This document shows positions 41,517 to 50,048 of a stretch of 64,000 nt of DNA, in pieces. Below the pieces are notes generated by a model, which was not told the origin of the DNA, searched no databases, and worked only from the letters and a program-made list of their open reading frames with translations. Made by a program: the position numbers and the translations under genes. Source of the stretch: Clostridiaceae bacterium Marseille-Q4143 (GTDB lineage Bacteria > Bacillota > Clostridia > Lachnospirales > Lachnospiraceae); NCBI GenBank assembly GCA_018228645.1, contig CP073693.1, forward strand, positions 1,066,001-1,130,000, read 5' to 3'. Each line of letters starts with the position of its first letter. Within the stretch, counting starts at the first letter, position 1.

Positions 41517-41723
41517 ATGTCTCAAACATGGAACGGCACGAAGAAAGAAACCCCTGAAAGAAGGACATATACGGTTGACGATATTGCTCAAATCCTGGGC
41601 ATCGGAAGAACTTCCGCATATATCCTTGTAAAAGAAGGGCACTTCAAAATCGTGCGAATTGGTAACGCCATACGCATTTCCAAGCGGTCATTTGACGAGT
41701 GGCTTGACTCCCTCGACCTGTGA
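41517..41723 (+). CDS. xis: excisionase (Xis), right copy
   Basis: A 68-residue excisionase with AAAGGGGG before the ATG. YTVDDIAQILGIGRTSAYIL is the helix-turn-helix; FKIVRIGNAIRISKRSFDEW is the wing. It directly precedes int (20 bases), the standard xis-int arrangement. It is homologous to the gene at 13991. It would direct the integrase toward excision. Confidence 0.9.
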   Translation: MSQTWNGTKKETPERRTYTVDDIAQILGIGRTSAYILVKEGHFKIVRIGNAIRISKRSFDEWLDSLDL

Positions 41724-41743
41724 TCCAAGAAAGGAAGAACGAT

Positions 41744-43138
41744 ATGGCATCTATAATCAAGCGAAAGAAAAACTATTCCGTTGTTTACAACTATGTGGAC
41801 GAAAACGGAGAAACCAAACAGAAGTGGGAAACCTGGCATACCCACAAAGAGGCCTTAAAGCGCAAGGCGGAAATCGAAAATCAGCAGCACACGGGAACTT
41901 TTCTCCCGCCAAGCAATCAGACGATCACCGAGTTCCTTTATGACTTCGTATCTCTTTACGGAGAAAAGAAATGGGGCGTGTCTATGTATGACGGCCAAAC
42001 GGCACTGATTGCGAACTATATCAATCCGATCATCGGTGATATGGAGGTACAGGCGGTTACTCCCCGTGCGGTTGACGGTTATATCCAGACCTTGCAGAAA
42101 ACCAAGTCGGTGTCTACCAAGACCCGAAAGGCCGTTACCACCTATGTCAGCGACAAGACCATTGAAAAGATCATCAAGCTCCTGCGGTGTGCGTTTAAGC
42201 AGGCGGTACGCTGGGAAATCATTGCAAGAAATCCCTTTGACAATGTGATTCTCCCGAAAACGGAGTATGCGAAACGGGATATCTGGACGGCGGATATGAT
42301 CCGTCTTGCCCTGGACAAATGCACGGACAGCAAACTCTATGTAGCAATGAACCTTTCCTTTGCCTGCTCTCTGCGTATGGGTGAAATCCTGGGACTGACC
42401 TGGGAGAACGTCCATATTTCCGATGAAGATATTGCGGCGGATAATGCCTATGTCTACATCGACAAGGAACTGACGAGGACCTCCAAACGGGCGATTGAAA
42501 CGCTGGGCGAGAAGGATATCTATTACATCTTCACTCCGCTCATGCCGAACACCAGCACAAGAATTATTCTGAAAAAGCCGAAAACCGATTCCAGTATCCG
42601 TAAGGTGTGGCTGCCGAAAACGCTGGCTTACATCCTGCGGGAATGGAAGAAGTCCCAGGACGAGTTGAAAGGCTTCCTGGGCGACGAGTATCAGGACTTC
42701 GATCTGGTGGTGGCACTTCCCAATGGACGGCCCTGCGAGGATCGGATCATCCTCAAAGAGTTTGCAAAGCTCCGTGAGGACGCAGGGCTGCCGAAGGTGG
42801 TCTTTCATTCTCTCCGTCATTCCAGTACCACCTACAAACTGAAACTCAACCACGGCGATCTGAAAGCCACCCAGGGCGATACAGGCCATGCCGAGATCGA
42901 CATGATAACCAGTATCTATGCTCACATTCTGGACGAGGATAGAAAGGTCAATGCTCAGAAATTCGAGACTGCCTTCTATGCCAAGCCTGATCTTCGCAAC
43001 GTCCGTCCGCCGGAAGAACCGGTAAAATCGGAGCCTGCGACCCTGGACCTTGAAAGCCTTGTGGAACAGCTTCAAAAGTCGCCGGAGCTGGCAAGTGCGC
43101 TCGCGGCCTTGATAGCGGCGCAAGCCCCGGCAAAGTGA
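41744..43138 (+). CDS. int: tyrosine recombinase integrase
   Basis: A 464-residue integrase. ATG 41744 follows GAAAGGA; the frame's GTG at 41720 overlaps the xis stop and is less likely. An N-terminal arm-binding domain (SIIKRKKNYSVVYNYVDENG) is followed by a SAM-like core-binding domain and the catalytic domain: Arg in CSLRMGEILGLTWENV, His-x-x-Arg in HSLRHSSTTY, His in DTGHAEIDM and Tyr in SIYAHI. It looks intact. It sits beside the tRNA-Arg attachment site. Confidence 0.93.
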   Translation: MASIIKRKKNYSVVYNYVDENGETKQKWETWHTHKEALKRKAEIENQQHTGTFLPPSNQTITEFLYDFVSLYGEKKWGVSMYDGQTALIANYINPIIGDMEVQAVTPRAVDGYIQTLQKTKSVSTKTRKAVTTYVSDKTIEKIIKLLRCAFKQAVRWEIIARNPFDNVILPKTEYAKRDIWTADMIRLALDKCTDSKLYVAMNLSFACSLRMGEILGLTWENVHISDEDIAADNAYVYIDKELTRTSKRAIETLGEKDIYYIFTPLMPNTSTRIILKKPKTDSSIRKVWLPKTLAYILREWKKSQDELKGFLGDEYQDFDLVVALPNGRPCEDRIILKEFAKLREDAGLPKVVFHSLRHSSTTYKLKLNHGDLKATQGDTGHAEIDMITSIYAHILDEDRKVNAQKFETAFYAKPDLRNVRPPEEPVKSEPATLDLESLVEQLQKSPELASALAALIAAQAPAK

Positions 43139-43152
43139 TCCGAAAAATCGAA

Positions 43153-43213
43153 TTAGCAAAACGCAGAATTTTCTTAGCAAATTTCTGAAAAGCGTTCGAG
43201 TCCAATTAGCAAA
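43153..43213 (+). other. right-end putative integrase arm sites
   Basis: TTAGCAAA occurs three times (43153-43160, 43174-43181, 43206-43213) between int and the tRNA gene. The same octamer is at the left end (13890 and, as TTAGCAAG, 13901). Direct repeats beside the att core are typical arm-type sites of lambda-like integrases. A hairpin with CTCCCGGTAA/TTACCGGGAG (about 43230-43262) follows and may end the int transcript. Confidence 0.55.
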
Positions 43214-43325
43214 TATACATCATGCGGCGCATAAAAATCTCCCGGTAACAGAAGCGAAATTACCGGGAGAAGGAGGAACAAAAAAACGCTGCAAACCCCG
43301 AAAAAAGGCTTGCAGCGGTGCTTTC

Positions 43326-43402
43326 TGGCGTCCCAGAGAGGATTTGAACCTCCGACCCCACGCTTAGGAGGCGTGTGCTCTATCCAGCTGAGCTACTGAG
43401 AC
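43326..43402 (-). tRNA. tRNA-Arg (anticodon CCT), right attachment site
   Basis: A complete cloverleaf on the minus strand: acceptor GTCTCAG/CTGGGAC, D-arm with AGCTGGATAGAGC, anticodon stem CACGC/GCGTG around CTCCTAA (anticodon CCT at 43366-43368), T-arm GGAGG-TTCAAAT-CCTCT, discriminator G and an encoded CCA (43326-43328). The att core GCTTAGGAG (43362-43370) covers the anticodon loop. Because the element ends here, its 3' half is probably supplied by the element. Confidence 0.92.
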
Positions 43403-43423
43403 ATTTTTAAGATTTATGCAATT

Positions 43424-43494
43424 TTCACTGCTCGAAGGAATCGAACAATCTGCCGCTTAGGAGGACCCCGTTATATCCATTTAACTAAGGAGAC
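43424..43494 (-). pseudogene. degenerate tRNA-Arg(CCT)-like sequence
   Basis: On the minus strand the 5' half is very like E. coli argW (TTAGTTAAATGGATATAACG, anticodon loop CCTCCTAAG). The anticodon stem does not close, the T-stem is mispaired and the acceptor 3' strand does not match GTCTCCT. It again contains GCTTAGGAG (43455-43463). It is probably an old attachment site in which an element replaced the 3' half, leaving a dead tRNA. Confidence 0.65.
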
Positions 43495-43531
43495 AAATAC
43501 ATGGCTCCTTATTCAGAAGCCATGTTTTATC

Positions 43532-44416
43532 TTACCATTTTTCTTCAAAATGCACAAGTCCCTGGAGCCAGATTATTCCGCGGAATCGTCTTCCTCTCTC
43601 TGGTACTCCCAACAGATCCTGCTCATTAATGCAGACATCCAAAACGATGCTGTTCGACTCAATGGTCATCACATAAATCTTTTCTCCGGTCTTACTATTC
43701 TCCCGGAGTTCCACATCAAGAATATCTCCCATGATGTTGTAATGATCGCATTCCACACCACATGGCATAAAATGCGTTGTTACGATAGAAAAGACATCCT
43801 CATCTGCAATTCTTCTGGAAATCATGGAGTAAGTATCCATGTCCTCCAGTGTCAGATTTTCGATGGCATCTTCATCTCCGTTTCTGGCTGCCTGAATCAT
43901 CCGGGACCGTTCCTGATTTGATTTGATCTCAGATACCACCGGTGTCTTCTGATAGACCGGCATGAGAATCTTTCCTTCCACAGAAAGTCCCGACAGAATC
44001 AGGGAAGCAGAAAAACTGTCTGATCTGCCATATCTTCTTTTATTCAGGTATTCTGTAACATTTTGCAGATAGAAGATCAGAGTCACACCCAGATTCATAT
44101 CATCGCAAACGCCACAGTAAGCTTCTTTCTCAGCCTGACGCTCAATGGTCATATCCTCATAAAACCGTTCCGTCTTTCCGGAAAAATACGGAATACAGTA
44201 ATCCATGTGATATTCATCATTTTCGTCATACACTCCGCGGGCCAGAAGTCCCATCTGGTCAGCAAATGCCTTTCTGCGTTCAGAGAACTCTTCTCCTTCT
44301 GCAGTTACCGTCGTTTCTTCTGACTGATAGCATTCCGCGGTAAACTGAGCCAGAGCCTCATACTCTTCTCTTTTGTGAACCTTGCTGAAACCAACTGCCC
44401 TTAGATACCGATGCAA
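43532..44416 (-). CDS. DUF3881 family protein
   Basis: A 294-residue soluble protein beginning MHRYLRAVGFSKVHKREEYE, the hallmark of DUF3881, a family common in Lachnospiraceae. No catalytic motif is known. It lies directly downstream of serS on the same strand (10 bases apart), probably co-transcribed. First chromosomal gene right of the mobile region, so it marks the host border. Confidence 0.85.
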   Translation of the reverse strand: MHRYLRAVGFSKVHKREEYEALAQFTAECYQSEETTVTAEGEEFSERRKAFADQMGLLARGVYDENDEYHMDYCIPYFSGKTERFYEDMTIERQAEKEAYCGVCDDMNLGVTLIFYLQNVTEYLNKRRYGRSDSFSASLILSGLSVEGKILMPVYQKTPVVSEIKSNQERSRMIQAARNGDEDAIENLTLEDMDTYSMISRRIADEDVFSIVTTHFMPCGVECDHYNIMGDILDVELRENSKTGEKIYVMTIESNSIVLDVCINEQDLLGVPERGRRFRGIIWLQGLVHFEEKW

Positions 44417-44426
44417 GAGCTACCTC

Positions 44427-45704
44427 CTATCTGATCTCTGTCATTCCACCCATATACGGACGCAGTACTTCCGGAATGCGAACACTGCCGTCTGCCTGAA
44501 GGTTGTTCTCCAGGAATGCAATGAGCATACGAGGCGGAGCAACTACAGTGTTGTTTAATGTATGAGCAAAATATTTTCCATTTTCTCCGTCTACACGGAT
44601 CTTCAGTCTTCTTGCCTGAGCATCGCCAAGATTTGAGCAGCTTCCTACTTCAAAGTATTTTTTCTGTCTCGGAGACCATGCCTCAACGTCTACAGATTTT
44701 ACTTTCAGATCTGCCAGATCACCGGAGCAGCACTCCAGAGTACGAACTGGGATATCCATGGAACGGAACAGATCTACAGTATTCTGCCACAGTTTATCAA
44801 ACCACATCTTACTGTCTTCCGGTTTGCAGACTACGATCATTTCCTGTTTCTCAAACTGATGAATTCTGTATACGCCTCTCTCCTCGATGCCGTGAGCGCC
44901 TTTTTCTTTACGGAAGCACGGAGAATAGCTGGTTAATGTATACGGAAGTTTCTCCTCCGGAATGATCTGATCAATGAATTTACCAATCATAGAATGCTCG
45001 CTGGTTCCGATGAGATAAAGATCTTCTCCCTCAATCTTGTACATCATGGCATCCATCTCTGCAAAACTCATAACACCTGTAACCACATTACTGCGGATCA
45101 TGAAAGGCGGTACACAGTAAGTAAATCCACGGTTAATCATGAAATCTCTTGCATAAGAGATAACTGCGGAATGAAGTCTTGCAATATCTCCCATCAGATA
45201 ATAGAATCCATTTCCTGCCACTCTTCTGGCACTGTCAAGATCAATACCATTGAAACGCTCCATAATCTCGGTATGATACGGAATTTCAAAATCAGGAACT
45301 ACCGGCTCACCGTATCTCTGTACCTCTACGTTCTCAGTATCATTCTTTCCAATCGGAACGCTCGGATCAATGATGTTCGGAATGGTCATCATGATCTTGG
45401 TTACTTTCTCATCCAGTTCTTTTTCTTTTACAGACAGTTCTTCCAGTTTTTTGGCATCAGCTGCAACCTGTTTTTTTACCGTTTCTGCCTCTTCCTTCTT
45501 ACCCTGTGCCATCAAAGCACCAATCTGTTTGGAAATTTTGTTCTTCTCACTTCTTAACTGGTCTGCTTCCTGCTGTGCAGCTCTTCTCTCTGCATCCAGC
45601 GCGATGACTTCATCTACCAGCGGAAGTTTCTGATCCTGGAATTTATTTTTGATATTCTGTTTTACAATATCCGGATTTTCTCTGACAAATTTTAAATCTA
45701 ACAT
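44427..45704 (-). CDS. serS: seryl-tRNA synthetase
   Basis: A 425-residue class II synthetase. ATG 45704 is chosen over the upstream ATG at 45770 because AGGAGG lies just before it and the family starts MLDLKFVRENPD. An N-terminal antiparallel coiled coil (residues about 30-100) binds the tRNA-Ser long arm. Motif 2 (SPCFRKEKGAHGIEERGVYR, then IHQFEKQEM) and motif 3 (NNTVVAPPRMLIAFLENN) complete the active site. It loads serine on tRNA-Ser and tRNA-Sec. Confidence 0.97.
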   Translation of the reverse strand: MLDLKFVRENPDIVKQNIKNKFQDQKLPLVDEVIALDAERRAAQQEADQLRSEKNKISKQIGALMAQGKKEEAETVKKQVAADAKKLEELSVKEKELDEKVTKIMMTIPNIIDPSVPIGKNDTENVEVQRYGEPVVPDFEIPYHTEIMERFNGIDLDSARRVAGNGFYYLMGDIARLHSAVISYARDFMINRGFTYCVPPFMIRSNVVTGVMSFAEMDAMMYKIEGEDLYLIGTSEHSMIGKFIDQIIPEEKLPYTLTSYSPCFRKEKGAHGIEERGVYRIHQFEKQEMIVVCKPEDSKMWFDKLWQNTVDLFRSMDIPVRTLECCSGDLADLKVKSVDVEAWSPRQKKYFEVGSCSNLGDAQARRLKIRVDGENGKYFAHTLNNTVVAPPRMLIAFLENNLQADGSVRIPEVLRPYMGGMTEIR

Positions 45705-45777
45705 AACGTCCTCCTGTGTTCTCTTTGAACCTATCTTATTTATATTATCTGCTCTTTGGCAAGAATGCAAGGTCTTA

Positions 45778-46311
45778 TTACTCGAATTTTTCCTTATTTA
45801 CCGCGATTTTTAAGGCTTTCTGCTCTTCTTCAGACATTTCGATGCTGCATTTGCCGCCCGAGATCGTTTTTACATAAGAATAGCAACCTTCACGGCTGTA
45901 CATGGAATTAACCAAAATTCCATTATCTTCCTTATCTAACAGTGCTACTGCATAGCTTAATTTTCCGCTCATTTCACGAAATGCATCATACTTTACCAGC
46001 CCGGTTTTCTGATATACATGCTGCAGGTTTTCAAAAATAGACTCAATCTGTCTGTCTTTTTCTTCATTGGATTTTTCCAACGCCTCGATTCTCTCAAACT
46101 GCGCCAGTACTGTCTCTTCCATGGATTCCATATCTTTTCCCCGCATAAAACGGTCATAAGTACAGTACAGTTTTTTAAACTTTCCCATCAGTCTAATCTG
46201 CATAATCAGCAAAATCAGAAACAAAATTAAAATCAAGGCAAAAATTCCTGCTTTTACATAGAATGGATCTATTCCATTGGATGTCAGAAAGATTGAAATC
46301 ATACTATTCAT
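45778..46311 (-). CDS. DUF4446 family membrane-anchored protein
   Basis: A 177-residue protein with one N-terminal membrane helix (residues about 18-40), a coiled coil (ETVLAQFERIEALEKSNEEK) and a compact C-terminal domain (KYDAFREMSGKLSYAVALLD). DUF4446 proteins are typical neighbours of parA-parB in Clostridia. Role unknown; location suggests a link to chromosome segregation or sporulation. Confidence 0.87.
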   Translation of the reverse strand: MNSMISIFLTSNGIDPFYVKAGIFALILILFLILLIMQIRLMGKFKKLYCTYDRFMRGKDMESMEETVLAQFERIEALEKSNEEKDRQIESIFENLQHVYQKTGLVKYDAFREMSGKLSYAVALLDKEDNGILVNSMYSREGCYSYVKTISGGKCSIEMSEEEQKALKIAVNKEKFE

Positions 46312-46368
46312 TTCATTATCTCCTTCGTTATGTTATCTAAATATTAAGTCTTATTCACTTATGTTATC

Positions 46369-47274
46369 TTATTTCATTAAAATTTCCATCAAACGTTCCA
46401 GTTCATCCATGGAATAATATTCGATCTCGATCTTACCCTTCTGATCATTTTTTCTGTTTATGGAAACTTTTGTACCCAGTGCAGCCTTCATTTTTTCTTC
46501 CAGATCCTGAAAAACAGCTGCCTGCTGTGCATTTTCTTCTTTCTTTTCCGGCTTTTTCTTTCCGAGATTCTTTACCAGTTTCTCTACATCCCGGACACTG
46601 AGTTTTTCATTATAAATCTTTGTTGCCATCTGAAACTGCAGGTCATTATCTTCAATTGCAAGAAGTGCTCTTGCATGTCCAGTGGAAAGCATTCCTTCAA
46701 TGACCATCTGCTGCACTCTCTCATCCAGTTTGAGCAGACGCATAGAGTTAGTAACTGCGGTTCTGCTCTTTGACACACGCTCTGCTACCTCTTCCTGCTT
46801 GAGATTGAATTCTGTAAGTAAGCGCTTATAAGCGGCAGCTTCCTCAATTGGATTTAAATTTTCTCTCTGAATATTTTCAATAAGGGAAATCTCTACGATC
46901 TCCTGATCCGTCATTTCACGAATAACAACCGGCACTTCTTTTAATCCTGCTAATTTTGCAGCACGCCATCTTCTTTCACCGGCAATGATCTCATAATAGT
47001 CTTTTCGTTGCTGTACAATCAATGGCTGAAGTACACCAAACTGTTTGATGGACTCTGCCAGTTCCTGTAAAGATTCTTCATCAAAAACTTTTCGCGGCTG
47101 TTCCCGGTTCGGTTCCACCTGATTGATCTTCAGCTTGATCTCAATGGGTTTCTCCACAACCTTTTCGACCACTTTTTCTACTACTTTTACTTTTTTCTCT
47201 TTTTCTGCTGTTTTTCCGGTATCTGGAATCAGACTGTCCAATCCTTTTCCAAGCCCGCCGCGTTTTACTGCCAT
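46369..47274 (-). CDS. parB: chromosome partitioning protein ParB (Spo0J)
   Basis: A 301-residue CTP-dependent DNA clamp. ParB/sulfiredoxin-type domain: NREQPRKVFDEESLQELAES and GERRWRAAKLAGLKEVPVVI (the GERRxRA CTP-binding motif). Helix-turn-helix KQEEVAERVSKSRTAVTNSM binds parS. C-terminal dimerization helix at the end. The first 10 bases overlap the end of parA. Two parS sites lie upstream of parA at 48107 and 48154. Confidence 0.96.
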   Translation of the reverse strand: MAVKRGGLGKGLDSLIPDTGKTAEKEKKVKVVEKVVEKVVEKPIEIKLKINQVEPNREQPRKVFDEESLQELAESIKQFGVLQPLIVQQRKDYYEIIAGERRWRAAKLAGLKEVPVVIREMTDQEIVEISLIENIQRENLNPIEEAAAYKRLLTEFNLKQEEVAERVSKSRTAVTNSMRLLKLDERVQQMVIEGMLSTGHARALLAIEDNDLQFQMATKIYNEKLSVRDVEKLVKNLGKKKPEKKEENAQQAAVFQDLEEKMKAALGTKVSINRKNDQKGKIEIEYYSMDELERLMEILMK

Positions 47275-48041
47275 TCTTCTTCTCCTTTATGAAGTACTTC
47301 CTGTGCCAGAAGACGGTAGCTTTCCGCTCCCGCTGATCTGGTGTCATATAAATTAATAGGTAGACCATGGCTCGGTGCCTCTGCCAGTCTTACATTTCTC
47401 GGAATAATGGTTTTGTAAATAGTTTGATGCAGATATCCTTTTACATTTTCCACTACCTGCAAAGACAGATTGGTTCTTGCATCATACATGGTAAATACTA
47501 CACCTTCAATCTCCAGTTCCGGATTCAGACGATCCTGTACCAGTTCGATGGTATGAATCAACTGACTTAATCCTTCCAGTGCATAATATTCACACTGAAT
47601 CGGTACTAATACCGTATCTGCTGCTGTAAGAGCATTGACCGTCAGCATATTTAAAGAAGGCGGACAATCAATAATAATAAAATCATACTGTTTTCTTACC
47701 TTATTTAATGCTTTTTGCAGAATGTACTCTTTTTCATCAATTCCGATCAGTTCAATTTCTGCACCGGCCAGATTTACATTGGATGCAATCAGTGACTGAT
47801 TTTCAATCTCAGTCTCCACAATACAGTCTTCGATACTGCATTCTCCAAGTAACAGATCATAAACATTGTTTTCTACTGTATTTTTATCTACACCAAGCCC
47901 GCTGGTTGTGTTTCCCTGTGGATCTATATCGACTGTCAGCACTTTCTGACCAATTTCCGCCAGACAAGCCGATAAATTGATAGATGTTGTGGTCTTTCCC
48001 ACTCCACCTTTCTGATTTGCAATTGCAATTATTCGTCCCAC
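47265..48041 (-). CDS. parA: chromosome partitioning ATPase ParA (Soj)
   Basis: A 258-residue ATPase with the deviant Walker A KGGVGKTTTSINL, Walker A' DIDPQGN and Walker B FIIIDCPPSLN. It binds nucleoid DNA as an ATP dimer and moves ParB-parS complexes; in Bacillus the same protein also regulates DnaA. First gene of the parAB operon. Confidence 0.97.
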   Translation of the reverse strand: MGRIIAIANQKGGVGKTTTSINLSACLAEIGQKVLTVDIDPQGNTTSGLGVDKNTVENNVYDLLLGECSIEDCIVETEIENQSLIASNVNLAGAEIELIGIDEKEYILQKALNKVRKQYDFIIIDCPPSLNMLTVNALTAADTVLVPIQCEYYALEGLSQLIHTIELVQDRLNPELEIEGVVFTMYDARTNLSLQVVENVKGYLHQTIYKTIIPRNVRLAEAPSHGLPINLYDTRSAGAESYRLLAQEVLHKGEEEWQ

Positions 48042-48106
48042 GTTGCTCTCCTTTATACTTTTTAGTTTCGCTCATAATTTAGTTCGAAGATATTATATCA
48101 CACATA

Positions 48107-48122
48107 TGTTTCACGTGAAACA
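48107..48122. promoter_or_regulatory. parS: parS site 1
   Basis: TGTTTCACGTGAAACA, a perfect match to the Bacillus parS palindrome bound by ParB/Spo0J. It lies 66 bases upstream of parA. Confidence 0.97.
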
Positions 48123-48153
48123 TTGGATTCGGCAATTTACTGTCTTTTTTTAA

Positions 48154-48169
48154 TGTTTCACGTGAAACA
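48154..48169. promoter_or_regulatory. parS: parS site 2
   Basis: A second perfect TGTTTCACGTGAAACA, 47 bases from the first, between parA and the divergent hydrolase gene. Close pairs of parS near the origin load ParB and condensin. Confidence 0.97.
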
Positions 48170-48236
48170 TTACTTTAGAGTTGCCGAAACAGTCGATATG
48201 AGCTAAAATATATTTATATAGAAAGGAGCGACTGCC

Positions 48237-49202
48237 TTGAAAAACAAAAAAACTACAATTATAATTACTCTCAGTGCTGTTATTACCAGTGCACTCGGAA
48301 TTTTATTTACATTTAATAAGGTCATTGAAAAACTTGCCACATCGAAAAATCTACTGGCAGAACATCATCATGAAACTTATCACTGGAGATTCGGTGATAT
48401 CGCATACCGGGTAACCGGAGAAGGACATCCGATCTTTCTGATTCATGACCTGGAGTCTGGAAGTTCTTCTGTGGAATGGAGCAGTATCATTCAAAAACTT
48501 TCAAAAACAAATACCGTATATACAGTGGATCTGCTCGGCTGCGGATTATCGGAACATACCGGAATTACTTATACAAACCATATTTATACACAGCTGATCA
48601 ATGATTTTATTCACGACATCATTAAGCAAAAGACCAGTGTTGTTGCTACTGGAAAATCTGCTTCCTTCCTGTTGGAATCCTGCGGGATCAATGAAAATGT
48701 GTTTGAAGAACTGATTTTGATCAATCCAGACAGTATAAAAGCCTTTCGGAAAGCTCCGTCCAAACGAACGAAGACTGCATGCCTGATTTTAAAGCTGAAA
48801 ATCATCGGCACATTCATTTATAATAAGTTGAATACAAAAAAATGCTTTGAAAAACGCTTTGAAGAAGATTATTTCTACGATAAAGAGAAGATTCCGGAAG
48901 CACTGGTCGATTATTACTATGAATCAGCACATCTTGGCGGTCTCTTTGCCAAGAATCTCTATGTGAGTCAGAGAGGAAGATACACTAATGTCAACATTGT
49001 CCGTTCTCTAAAGTCAATTAATAAAAATATTCATATTCTGGCAAGTGCAGAACTCCCTGATATTCGCAAAACCATCAAAGAATATCAGTACTATAATCCG
49101 GCTATCGAAGTAGAATACATGGATTATGTACGAAAACTTCCGCAATTAGAGGCACCAGATGAAATTGTGAAGTATATCCGTTTGTATCTCTATCAACTGT
49201 AA
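48237..49202 (+). CDS. membrane-anchored alpha/beta hydrolase-like protein
   Basis: A 321-residue protein starting at TTG 48237 after GAAAGGAG. One N-terminal membrane helix (residues about 7-26), then an alpha/beta hydrolase fold: IFLIHDLESGSSSVEW (oxyanion region) and nucleophile elbow ATGKSASF, where the last Gly of GxSxG is Ser. A clear catalytic Asp/His pair is hard to see near the C-terminus, so it may be a non-catalytic member. It stands alone on the plus strand, divergent from parA. Confidence 0.75.
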   Translation: MKNKKTTIIITLSAVITSALGILFTFNKVIEKLATSKNLLAEHHHETYHWRFGDIAYRVTGEGHPIFLIHDLESGSSSVEWSSIIQKLSKTNTVYTVDLLGCGLSEHTGITYTNHIYTQLINDFIHDIIKQKTSVVATGKSASFLLESCGINENVFEELILINPDSIKAFRKAPSKRTKTACLILKLKIIGTFIYNKLNTKKCFEKRFEEDYFYDKEKIPEALVDYYYESAHLGGLFAKNLYVSQRGRYTNVNIVRSLKSINKNIHILASAELPDIRKTIKEYQYYNPAIEVEYMDYVRKLPQLEAPDEIVKYIRLYLYQL

Positions 49203-49243
49203 AAAAGTGATAAGATCTAAAAAGCAACTACATATAAAAACAA

Positions 49244-49312
49244 AAAGAGTAACAGATTATAAGAGGAATTAGCGAAAGCTGTTCCTTTTATAATTTGTTA
49301 CTCTTATTTTTT
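49244..49312. terminator. bidirectional terminator between the hydrolase gene and rsmG
   Basis: A long inverted repeat: AAGAGTAACA...AGGAA / TTCCT...TGTTACTCTT, with an A run on its left and a T run on its right. It ends the hydrolase transcript from the left and the long mnmE-mnmG-rsmG transcript from the right. Confidence 0.85.
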
Positions 49313-50036
49313 ACGTGTGAAGCGGCACCTTTGACGGCATTCCTGCTTTTCTGGGATATTTCTTCGGACATCCTCCCACTTTTTTGATTCGCACTAAAGA
49401 ACGATGAATGTCTGAACCTGGCAAATCAAAGTTTTCGCAAGATTCCACTTTTCCTCCAAGTAAGAAGACGGCACTTTTCGCATCCTGAAGCTCTTCAGCT
49501 ACTTCTCCGGACTTATAGGGAATAAATTCTCCACCAATCTTTACATAAGGAAGGCAATATTCTGACAAAGTTGCCAAATTTGCTACGGCTCTTGAAACGC
49601 AGAGATCATAAATTTCCCGTTTCAGTCCCGGTTTTGCAAAATCTTCTGCTCTTCCATGAATCGTCTCGATTTCGGTCAGTCCGGTTTTCTCAATCACTGC
49701 ATTTAAAAAATCAATTCTCTTATTCAAAGAATCAAGAAGAGTTACCTTAAGATGTGGAAATACAATCTTCAGTGGGAGACCGGGAAATCCGGCACCGGTA
49801 CCTACATCAATAAGGTTATCCACATCATTCATATTTTTTACCTTCACAATTGACAAACTGTCCACAAAATGTTTCTGCACGACCTCTGAGAACTCTGTAA
49901 TTCCCGTCAGATTCATAAAGCTGTTCCATTCTACAAGCAGTCTGTAATATTCGTAGAGCTGCTCACTCTGCTGCTCAGTCAGCGAAATTCCCAGCTTATG
50001 CATTTCGTCAATAATATATGCTGTTTCTCTTTCCAT
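49311..50036 (-). CDS. rsmG: 16S rRNA (guanine527-N7)-methyltransferase
   Basis: A 241-residue SAM-dependent methyltransferase (GidB). SAM-binding loop VGTGAGFPGLPLKIVFP; FMNLTGITEF before it; VSRAVANLATLSEY in the middle. It methylates G527 of 16S rRNA; loss gives low-level streptomycin resistance. It follows mnmG with 12 bases between, as in most bacteria. Confidence 0.96.
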   Translation of the reverse strand: MERETAYIIDEMHKLGISLTEQQSEQLYEYYRLLVEWNSFMNLTGITEFSEVVQKHFVDSLSIVKVKNMNDVDNLIDVGTGAGFPGLPLKIVFPHLKVTLLDSLNKRIDFLNAVIEKTGLTEIETIHGRAEDFAKPGLKREIYDLCVSRAVANLATLSEYCLPYVKIGGEFIPYKSGEVAEELQDAKSAVFLLGGKVESCENFDLPGSDIHRSLVRIKKVGGCPKKYPRKAGMPSKVPLHT

Positions 50037-50048
50037 ACACCCATTATC

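Larger units (their letters stand above)
13744..43370. mobile_element. degenerate Tn916/Tn1549-like integrative element at tRNA-Arg(CCT)
   Basis: Bounded by two copies of GCTTAGGAG. From left to right: xis-like gene, IetAS-like pair, repA, DUF3801 and a broken virD4 carrying an inserted mobilizable element. Then come a second serine recombinase, CD1845 protein, BamHI-like restriction-modification, truncated mobilization genes, immunity-type ABC operon, sigma-like and HTH regulators, xis and int. No VirB4, PrgI or peptidoglycan hydrolase genes are present, so self-transfer is not expected. Integrase and excisionase look intact, so excision may still occur. Confidence 0.75.

Noticed and set aside
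41855..43180. 441-residue minus-strand ORF across int
   Set aside because: Antisense shadow of the integrase, whose catalytic residues are all on the plus strand.
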